Shown: positions 51,101 to 63,100 of the stretch, piece after piece
Layout: the number at the start of each line of letters is the position of its first letter
Position numbering within the stretch: the first letter of the stretch is position 1
Source of the DNA: Aurelia coerulea
Taxonomy: Eukaryota > Cnidaria > Scyphozoa > Semaeostomeae > Ulmaridae
Length of the DNA stretch: 64,000 nt
Direction of reading: 5' to 3'
Assembly (NCBI GenBank): GCA_039566865.1
Contig: CM076953.1
Location: 5,332,001-5,396,000, forward strand
The notes under the pieces: model-generated
The model's input: only the letters and a program-made list of their open reading frames with translations
What the model was told of the DNA's origin: nothing
Database searches by the model: none
Made by a program: the position numbers and the translations under genes

Positions 51101-54100
51101 ACAAAAATTTGTTATTGCTGTAAAATCTCCTTACAGCAACTTTTATGGCAATCTAGCTACCTGCTTTAAAACATAGACATAAGAAAATAGTTTTCTTAAG
51201 TGGCTAAATTTAAAAGTTTTTGTGTCCGTACCTTACGAATCTTTTCATTGTTTACCGTAAATACCGCTTCCTTGATAACTTTTTCATGGAATATCTAAAC
51301 AATTTTTTCTAAAGTAACTTTCTTAAAAAGGGCGTTTCCCTCATTCTCCGAGAGTCTGAAGGGTGTGGTCCCCGAAAATTTTCTTGGGGGCTTCGCCCCC
51401 AAGCCCCCCTGAGGCCCGATCCTGAGAATCGGTGCAGGGCCCGAACTGGCTCTCGACGGCCCTGTCGACACCGTACGCTTCGCAGACGGTACAACTCGCC
51501 TAACGAGGACGCGCTGTATCGTTCGTTCTTATATAAATGAAACCAATGCTCATAATCTGTTTGCATCAGAATGAAAATTCCACGTTCTCTTCTGGCCAAT
51601 GATTTACTTGCCATTGCAGTTTGAAATAGATATAATTGTCAGTTTCAGAAATGAAATTTTACATTTCAATGGCAGGTAAATAACGGACCAGAATCGAATT
51701 GGGAATTCTCGTTTCCAATCAAACCCCTACATGCGCCTTCCTAATTTCAGAGTCTAAAATCTGAGTGATTTACCTAGGCAAATTTTCACATCTAAGTTGT
51801 TACAGGTAGGCTATGACTGATCGATCAGCATTTTAGTTTTGAAAATCAGCCAGATATTTTTTGGTCCATAGCCTGCCAAATGTAGTAACCTTTTTTTAAC
51901 TCCCCCGGTATATATAATGAGTTAAATGTCAAAAACTATATTTATTTACTTTCTTAGATAATAATGAGTGCATGCTTGCTACCCATAATTGTCACAACAA
52001 TGCAACATGTTCGAATACAAATGGATCATTTACTTGCTCATGTAATACTGGCTATTCTGGAAATGGAGCAAGTTGTGAAGGTGAGGGTTTATCGATCTCA
52101 CTTAGAATGAATTTGATGGGAAACAAAGAGTTTTTGCTGTCTTTGATATAAATGAATAATATCTTTATTGCCGCAAATATTTTGTCTGCCTCAAAATGTT
52201 TGAGTATCTTGCAATTTGAGAATTAAAATTGTAGTAAAATACTTGAGAATATGCAATAGAAAGATCTAAACTTGCGTTCATTTGCTGTTCTAGACAACAA
52301 TGAGTGTTCTCTAGTTACTCATAATTGCCATAACAATGCTACATGTTTGAATACAAATGGATCGTTTACTTGCTCATGTAATACTGGCTATTCTGGAAAT
52401 GGTGTGAAGTGTCAAGGTAAGGAAAATTTTTTTCGTATTTTGTATGAAGTAAGAATTAAGAACAACGAATATTTAGTCTATTTATTATGAAGGGCAACAT
52501 GTGACACAAATTTTCTGTCTGCCATAAAAATTCGAATATTTTGCAATTTTAGAATTAAAATTGCATATAAAATACTTCAGAATATGCAATAGAAATGTCT
52601 AAACTGACATTCATTCGCTCTTATAGATAACAATGAGTGCTCCCTTGCTACTCATGATTGCCATAAGAACGCAACATGTTTAAATACAAATGGATCATTT
52701 ACTTGCTCATGCAATACTGGCTATTCTGGAAATGGTGTGAAATGTGCAGGTGGGGGTTTTTCAATCTTACTTAGAATGAATTTTAAAGGGAAAAAAGCAT
52801 ATGTGTTGTTTTTGATAAAACGAAATGTAGCTTTATTGCCACAAATATTTTGTCTGCCTCAAAATGTTTGAATATCTTGCAATTTTAGAGTTATGATTGC
52901 ATCAGTTGAAATGTCTAAACTTACATTCATTCGCTGTTATAGATAACAATGAGTGTTCCCTTGCTACTCATAATTGTCATAACAACGCAACATGTTTAAA
53001 TACAAATGGATCATTTACTTGCTCATGCAATACTGGCTATTCTGGAAATGGGGTGATGTGTGAAGGTGATGGCAATGTTTTTCATATGTTGAAGGAATTA
53101 ATCTGGAAAAAATAATTGTTTTTGTTTTTGTTTTTAATATGAATGACAGTTTATCCATATGATGTTAATTGTCACAAATTGTGAGTCTGTATTAGAAAAC
53201 ATTTGAGTATCTTTGCGATTTTAGAATTAAAATTGAATATAAATTACTTCAGAATGTGCAATTGAAATGTCTAAACTGACATTCATTTGCTCTTATAGAT
53301 AACAATGAGTGTTCCCTTGCTACTCATGATTGTCATAACAACGCAACATGTTTAAATACAAATGGATCATTTACTTGCTCATGCAATACTGGCTATTCTG
53401 GAAATGGGGTGATGTGTGAAGGTGATGGCAATGTTTTTCATATGTTGAAGGAATTTATCTGGAAAAAATCATTGTTTTTGTTTTTGTTTTTAATATGAAT
53501 GACAGTTTATCCATATGATGTTAATTGTCACAAATTGTGAGTCTGTATTAGAAAACATTTGAGTATCTTTCGATTTTATAATTAAAATTGAATATAAAAT
53601 ACTTCAGAATGTGCAGTTGAAATGCCTAAACTGACATTCATTTGCTCTTATAGATAACAATGAGTGTTCCCTTGCTACTCATGATTGTCATAACAACGCA
53701 ACATGTTTAAATACAAATGGATCATTTACTTGCTCATGCAATACTGGCTATTCTGGAAATGGGGTGATGTGTGAAGGTGATGGCAATGTTTTTCATATGT
53801 TGAAGGAATAAATAAAGAGCAAACAATTCAATTGTTGTCGTTGATATGAATAACAATATCTGAATATTATCTTGATTACCAGAAATTTTGTGCCGGTCAA
53901 AAATGTGAATATCTTTCAATTTCAGAGTTATAATTGCATTTCTAAACTTACATTCCTTCGCTCTTATAGATAACAATGAGTGTTCCCTTGCTACTCATAA
54001 TTGTCATAGCAACGCAACATGTTTGAACGCAAATGGATCATTTACTTGCTCGTGCAATAATGGCTATTCTGGAAATGGTGTAAAGTGTGCAGGTGAGGGT

Positions 54101-57100
54101 TTATCGATCTCACTTAGAATGAATTTGATGGGAAACAAATAGTTTTTGCTGTCTTTGATATAAATGAAAAATAGCTTTATTGCCACAAATATTTAATCTG
54201 CCTCGAAATGTTTGAATATCTTGCAATTTTAGAGTTATGATTGCATTTCTAAACTTACTTTCATTTACTGTTCTAGATAACAATGAGTGTTCCCTTGCTA
54301 CTCATAATTGTCATAACAACGCAACATGTTTGAATACAAATGGATCATTTACTTGCTCATGCAATACTGGCTATTCTGGAAATGGGGTGATGTGTGAAGG
54401 TGATGGCAATGTTTTTCATATGTTGAAGGAATTTATCTGGAAAAAATCATTGTTTTTGTTTTTGTTTTTAATATGAATGACAGTTTATCCATATGATGTT
54501 AATTGTCACAAATTGTGAGTCTGTATTAGAAAACATTTGAGTATCTTTCGATTTTATAATTAAAATTGAATATAAAATACTTCAGAATGTGCAGTTGAAA
54601 TGCCTAAACTGACATTCATTTGCTCTTATAGATAACAATGAGTGTTCCCTTGCTACTCATAATTGTCATAACAACGCAACATGTTTGAATACAAATGGAT
54701 CATTTACTTGCTCATGCAATACTGGCTATTCTGGAAATGGGGTGATGTGTGAAGGTGATGGCAATATTTTTCATAGTTTGAATGAAGTATTAAAGAGCAA
54801 ATAATTCAATCTTTGTCGTTGACACGAGTGACAATATCTGAATATTATCTTGATTACCAGAAATTTTGTGCCGGTCAAAAATGTGAATATCTTTCAATTT
54901 CAGAGTTATAATTGCATTTCTAAACTTACTTTCATTTACTGTTCTAGATAACAATGAGTGTTCCCTTGCTACTCATGATTGCCATAACAACGCAACATGT
55001 TTAAATACAAACGGATCATTTACTTGCTCATGCAATACTGGCTATTCTGGAAATGGGGTGATGTGTGAAGGTGATGGCAATATTTTTCATAGTTTGAATG
55101 AATTTATTAAAGAGCAAATAATTCAATCTTTGTCGTTGACACGAGTGACAATATCTGAATATTATCTTGATTTCCAGAAATTTTGTGCCGGTCAAAAATG
55201 TGAATATCTTTCAATTTCAGAGTTATAATTGCATTTCTAAACTTACATTCATTTACTGTTCTAGATAACAATGAGTGTTCCCTTGCTACTCATAATTGTC
55301 ATAACAGCTCAACATGTTTGAATACAAATGGATCATTTACTTGCTCATGTAATACTGGCTATTCTGGAAATGGTGTGAAGTGTCAAGGTAAGGAAAATGT
55401 TTTTCGTATTTTGCATGAAGTAAGAATTAAGAACAAAGAATTGTTATTCTTTTTATTCTAAAGGGCAACATGTGACACACATTTTCTGTCTGTCATAAAA
55501 ATTTGAATATCTTGCAATTTTAGAATTAAAATTGCATATAAAATACTTCAGAATATTCAATAGAAATGTCTGAACTGACATTCCTTCCCTCTTATAGATA
55601 ACAATGAGTGTTCCCTTGCTACTCATGATTGTCATAACAACGCAACATGTTTAAATACAAATGGATCATTTACTTGCTCATGCAATACTGGCTATTCTGG
55701 AAATGGGGTGATGTGTGAAGGTGATGGCAATGTTTTTCATATGTTGAAGGAATTAATCTGGAAAAAATAATTGTTTTTGTTTTTGTTTTTGTTTTTAATA
55801 TGAATGACAGTTTATCCATATGATGTTAATTGTCCCAAATTGTGAGTCTGTATTAGAATAGGTTTGAGTATTTTGCGATTTTAGAATTAAAATTGCATAT
55901 AAAATACTTCAGAATATGAAATGGAAAGATCTAAACTTACATTCATTTACTTTTCTAGATAACAATGAGTGTTCCCTTGCTACTCATGATTGTCATAACA
56001 ACGCAACATGTTTGAATACAAATGGATCATTTACTTGCTCATGCAATACTGGCTATTCTGGAAATGGGGTGATGTGTGAAGGTGATGGCAATGTTTTTCA
56101 TATGTTGAAGGAATTAATCTGGAAAAAATAATTGTTTTTGTTTTTGTTTTTAATATGAATGACAGTTTATCCATATGATGTTAATTGTCCCAAATTGTGA
56201 GTCTGTATTAGAATAGGTTTGAGTATTTTGCGATTTTAGAATTAAAATTGCATATAAAATACTTCAGAATATGAAATGGAAAGATCTAAACTTACATTCA
56301 TTTACTTTTCTAGATAACAACGAGTGTTCTCTAGTTACTCATAATTGCCATAACAACGCTACATGTTTGAATACAAATGGATCGTTTACTTGCTCATGTA
56401 ATACTGGCTATTCTGGAAATGGTGTGAAGTGTCAAGGTAAGGAAAATGTTTTTCGTATTTTGCATGAAGTAAGAATTAAGAACAAAGAATTGTTATTCTT
56501 TTTATTATGAAGGGCAAAACACTATGATAATACCATTGTTTGATTATGGAGATACTGTTTGGGGGGACAGAAATAACCAATGTTTGATGAAGACTCTGCA
56601 AGCCCTTTTATAACAAATGTGCCAAACTGATATTGAACATGAAGCCATATGACTCAAGCACGAAAGCCTTGGATTCACTGCAATGGAAATCGCTAGACTT
56701 CAGACGAAAATTCCATCTATGTGCCACTATTTACAAGTCAAGGAAAAATGAGATAAGCTACACTTTCAACAATAAAGCAGGAAAAGATCTGCATAACATC
56801 CAGACAAGGAACAATGAACAATACCATCTTCTTAAAGTAAAGACAAATTGGGGGAAGCAAGTGTCATCCTATCTGTTCATTGATGACTGGAATAAACTGG
56901 ACACTGATATTAAGTTGGCAGGAAACTTTAATATTTTCAAAGGAAAGTTTTGGAAAATATGAGCTGATTTTATACCTTCTTTATGATAGAACTATAGAAC
57001 AATTTTTTACTATTTGGATTATTCTAAAGGGCAACATGTGACACAAATTTTCTATCTGTCATAAAAATTTGAATATCTTGCAATTTTAGAATTAAAATTG

Positions 57101-60100
57101 CATATAAAATACTTCAGAATATTCAATAGAAATGTCTGAACTGACATTCCTTCCCTCTTCTAGATAACAATGAGTGTTCCCTTGCTACTCATGATTGCCA
57201 TAACAACGCAACATGTTTAAATACAAACGGATAATTTACTTGCTTATGCATTACTGGCTATTCTGGAAATGGGGTGATGTGTGAAGGTGGGGTTTTTTCG
57301 ATCTTACTTAGAATGAATTTTATAGGGGAAAAAGCATATGTGTTGTTTTTGATAAAATGAAAAGTAGCTTTATTGCCACAAATATTTAATCTGCCTCAAA
57401 ATGTTTGAATATCTTGCAATTTTAGAGTTATGATTGCATCAGTTGAAATGTCTAAACTTACATTCATTTGCTGTTGTAGATAACAATGAGTGTTCTCTAG
57501 CTACTCATAATTGCCATAACAACGCTACATGTTCGAATACAAATGGATCATTTACTTGTTCATGCAATACTGGCTATTCTGGAAATGGTGTAATGTGCCA
57601 AGGTGAGGGCAATGTTTCTCATAATTTCAGTGAATTTTTAAGGAACAATTAATTGCTTTTGTTGTTGGTATGAGTGACAAAATGTTGATATTATCTTTAT
57701 TGCACACAAATTTTGAGTCTGTGTAAAAACTTTAAATATCTTGCGAATTTAGAATATTAGTGTCATTTAATATTCTTCAGAATATTCAATAGAAATGTCT
57801 AAACTGACATTCCTTCGCTCTTATAGATAACAATGAGTGTTCCCTTGCTACTCATGATTGTCATAACAACGCAACATGTTTAAATACAAATGGATCATTT
57901 ACTTGCTCATGCAATACTGGCTATTCTGGAAATGGGGTGATGTGTGAAGGTGATGGCAATGTTTTTCATATGTTGTAGGAATTTATCTGGAAAAAACCAT
58001 TGTTTTTGTTTTTGTTTTTAATATGAATGACAGTTTATCTGAATATCATGTTAATTGTCACAAATTGTGAGTCTGTATTAGAAAACATTTGAGTATCTTG
58101 CGATTTTATAATTAAAATTGAATATAATACTTCAGAATGTGCATTGAAATGCCTAAACTGACATTCATTTGCTCTTATAGATAACAATGAGTGTTCCCTT
58201 GCTACTCATAATTGTCATAACAACGCAACATGTTTGAATACAAATGGATCATTTACTTGCTCATGCAATACTGGCTATTCTGGAAATGGTGTGAAGTGTG
58301 GCAAGGTGAAGGAATAAATAAAGAGTTTTTCGTATTTTGCATGAAGTAAGAAATGAACAAAGAATTGTTATTCTTTTTATTCTAAAGGGCAACATGTGAC
58401 ACACAATTTTGTGTCTGTCATAAAAATTTGAATATCTTGCAATTTTAGAATTAAAATTGCATATAAAATACTTCAGAATATCAATAGCATTTCTAAACTT
58501 ACATTCATTTACTGTTCTAGATAACAATGAGTGTTCCCTTGCTACTCATAATTGTCATAACAACGCAACATGTTTGAATACAAATGGATCATTTACTTGC
58601 TCATGCAATACTGGCTATTCTGGAAATGGGGTGATGTGTGAAGGTGATGGCAATGTTTTTCATATGTTGAAGGAATTAATCTGGAAAAAATAATTGTTTT
58701 TGTTTTTGTTTTTGTTTTTAATATGAATGACAGTTTATCCATATGATGTTAATTGTCCCAAATTGTGAGTCTGTATTAGAATACGTTTGAGTATTTTGCG
58801 ATTTTAGAATTAAAATTGCATATAAAATACTTCAGAATATGAAATGGAAAGATCTAAACTTACATTCATTTACTTTTCTAGATAACAACGAGTGTTCTCT
58901 AGTTACTCATAATTGCCATAACAATGCTACATGTTTGAATACAAATGGATCGTTTACTTGCTCATGTAATACTGGCTATTCTGGAAATGGTGTGAAGTGT
59001 CAAGGTAAGGAAAATGTTTTTCGTATTTTGTATGAAGTAAGAATTAAGAACAAAGAATTTTTAGTCTCTTTATTATGAAGGGCAAAAATCTCTTTATTAA
59101 AAGTGGCAAAAAGGATAGGTTTGATAAAAAGAATTAGTCATCTAATCCCCAGAGCACAACGTTTAACTTTGGTAAACACTATGATAATACCATTGTTTGA
59201 TTATGGAGATACTGTTTGGGGGGACAGAAATAACCAATGTTTGATGAAGACTCTGCAAGCTCTTCATAACAAATGTGCCAAACTGATATTGAACATGAAG
59301 CCATATGACTCAAGCACGAAAGCCTTGGATTCACTGCAATGGAAATCGCTAGACTTCAGACGAAAATTCCATCTATGTGCCACTATTTACAAGTCAAGGA
59401 AAAATGAGATAAGCTACACTTTCAACAATAAAGCAGGAAAAGATCTGCATAACATCCAGACAAGGAACAATGAACAATACCATCTTCTTAAAGTAAAGAC
59501 AAATTGGGGGAAGCAAGTGTCATCCTATCTGTTCATTGATGACTGGAATAAACTGGACACTGATATTAAGTTGGCAGGAAACTTTAATATTTTCAAAGGA
59601 AAGTTTTGGAAAATATGAGCTGATTTTATACCTTCTTTATGATAGAACTATAGAACAATTTTTTACTATTTGGATTTTATGTAAATATAATGTTTTAAGT
59701 GAATCGCTACAGTTAGTTAAATAGAGGAACCTCATGAAAAGCACTCTCGAGTGACTAAGGCCTTCCTCTGTAAATATCTGTATTATCATTACTATTATCA
59801 TTATTATTATAAGGGCAACATGTGACACAAATTTTCTGTCTGTCATAGAAATTCGAATATTTTGTAATTTTAGAAAAAAAAGTGCATATAAAATACTTCA
59901 GAATATGCAATAGAAATGTCTAAACTGACAATCATTCGCTCTTATAGATAACAATGAGTGTTCCCTTGCTACTCATGATTGCCATAACAACGCAACATGT
60001 TTAAATACAAACGGATAATTTACTTGCTTATGCAATACTGGCTATTCTGGAAATGGGGTGATGTGTGAAGGTGGGGTTTTTTCGATCTTACTTAGAATGA

Positions 60101-63100
60101 ATTTTATAGGGGAAAAAGCATATGTGTTGTTTTTGATAAAATGAAAAGTAGCTTTATTGCCACAAATATTTAATCTGCCTCAAAATGTTTGAATATCTTG
60201 CAATTTTAGAGTTATGATTGCATCAGTTGAAATGTCTAAACTTACATTCATTTGCTGTTGTAGATAACAATGAGTGTTCTCTAGCTACTCATAATTGCCA
60301 TAACAACGCTACATGTTCGAATACAAATGGATCATTTACTTGTTCATGCAATACTGGCTATTCTGGAAATGGTGTAATGTGCCAAGGTGAGGGCAATGTT
60401 TCTCATAATTTCAGTGAATTTTTAAGGAACAATTAATTGCTTTTGTTGTTAGTATGAGTGACAAAATGTTGATATTATCTTTATTGCCACAAATGTTGAG
60501 TCTGTGTAAAAACTTAGAAATATCTTGCGAATTTAGAATATTAGTGTCATTTAATATTCTTCAGAATATTCAATAGAAATGTCTAAACTGACATTCCTTC
60601 GCTCTTATAGATAACAATGAGTGTTCCCTTGCTACTCATGATTGTCATAACAACGCAACATGTTTAAATACAAATGGATCATTTACTTGCTCATGCAATA
60701 CTGGCTATTCTGGAAATGGGGTGATGTGTGAAGGTGATGGCAATGTTTTTCATATGTTGTAGGAATTTATCTGGAAAAAACCATTGTTTTTGTTTTTGTT
60801 TTTAATATGAATGACAGTTTATCCATATCATGTTAATTGTCACAAATTGTGAGTCTGTATTAGAAAACATTTGAGTATCTTGCGATTTTATAATTAAAAT
60901 TGAATATAATACTTCAGAATGTGCAGTTGAAATGCCTAAACTGACATTCATTTGCTCTTATAGATAACAATGAGTGTTCCCTTGCTACTCATGATTGTCA
61001 TAACAACGCAACATGTTTAAATACAAATGGATCATTTACTTGCTCATGCAATACTGGCTATTCTGGAAATGGGGTGATGTGTGAAGGTGATGGCAATGTT
61101 TTTCATATGTTGAAGGAATTTATCTGGAAAAAACCATTGTTTTTGTTTTGGTTTTTAATATGAATGACAGTTTATCCATATCATGTTAATTGTCACAAAT
61201 TGTGAGTCTGTATTAGAAAACATTTGAGTATCTTGCGATTTTATAATTAAAATTGAATATAATACTTCAGAATGTGCAGTTGAAATGCCTAAACTGACAT
61301 TCATTTGCTCTTATAGATAACAATGAGTGTTCCCTTGCTACTCATGATTGTCATAACAACGCAACATGTTTAAATACAAATGGATCATTTACTTGCTCAT
61401 GCAATACTGGCTATTCTGGAAATGGGGTGATGTGTGAAGGTGATGGCAATGTTTTTCATATGTTGAAGGAATTTATCTGGAAAAAATCATTGTTTTTGTT
61501 TTTGTTTTTAATATGAATGACAGTTTATCCATATGATGTTAATTGTCACAAATTGTGAGTCTGTATTAGAAAACATTTGAGTATCTTTCGATTTTATAAT
61601 TAAAATTGAATATAAAATACTTCAGAATGTGCAGTTGAAATGCCTAAACTGACATTCATTTGCTCTTATAGATAACAATGAGTGTTCCCTTGCTACTCAT
61701 GATTGTCATAACAACGCAACATGTTTGAATACAAATGGATCATTTACTTGCTCATGCAATACTGGCTATTCTGGAAATGGGGTGATGTGTGAAGGTGATG
61801 GCAATATTTTTCATAGTTTGAATGAAGTATTAAAGAGCAAATAATTCAATCTTTGTCGTTGACACGAGTGACAATATCTGAATATTATCTTGATTACCAG
61901 AAATTTTGTGCCGGTCAAAAATGTGAATATCTTTCAATTTCAGAGTTATGCTCTTATAGATAACAATGAGTGTTCCCTTGCTACTCATAATTGTCATAGC
62001 AACGCAACATGTTTGAACGCAAATGGATCATTTACTTGCTCGTGCAATAATGGCTATTCTGGAAATGGTGTAAAGTGTGCAGGTGAGGGTTTATCGATCT
62101 CACTTAGAATGAATTTGATGGGAAACAAATAGTTTTTGCTGTCTTTGATATAAATGAAAAATATATTTATTGCCACAAATATTTAATCTGCCTCGAAATG
62201 TTTGAATATCTTGCAATTTTAGAGTTATGATTGCATTTCTAAACTTACTTTCATTTACTGTTCTAGATAACAATGAGTGTTCCCTTGCTACTCATAATTG
62301 TCATAACAACGCAACATGTTTGAATACAAATGGATCATTTACTTGCTCATGCAATACTGGCTATTCTGGAAATGGGGTGATGTGTGAAGGTGATGGCAAT
62401 GTTTTTCATATGTTGAAGGAATTAATCTGGAAAAAATAATTGTTTTTGTTTTTGTTTTTGTTTTTAATATGAATGACAGTTTATCCATATGATGTTAATT
62501 GTCCCAAATTGTGAGTCTGTATTAGAATAGGTTTGAGTATTTTGCGATTTTAGAATTAAAATTGCATATAAAATACTTCAGAATATGAAATGGAAAGATC
62601 TAAACTTACATTCATTTACTTTTCTAGATAACAATGAGTGTTCTCTAGTTACTCATAATTGCCATAACAATGCTACATGTTTGAATACAAATGGATCGTT
62701 TACTTGCTCATGTAATACTGGCTATTCTGGAAATGGTGTGAAGTGTCAAATGGAAATTTCTAAACTGACATTTTTTCGCCCTCATAGATAACAATGAGTG
62801 TTCCCTTGCTACTCATAATTGTCATAACAACGCAACATGTTTGAATACAAACGGATCATTTACTTGCTCATGTAATACTGGCTATTCTGGAAATGGTGTG
62901 AAGTGTCAAGGTAAGGAAAATGTTTTTCGTATTTTGCATGAAGTAAGAATTAAGAACAAAGAATTTTTATTCTTTTTATTATGAAGGGCAACATGTGACA
63001 CAAATCTTCTGTCTGTCATAAAAATTCGAATATTTTGCAATTTTAGAATTAAAATTGCATATAAAATACTTCAGAATATGCAATGGAAATTTCTAAACTG

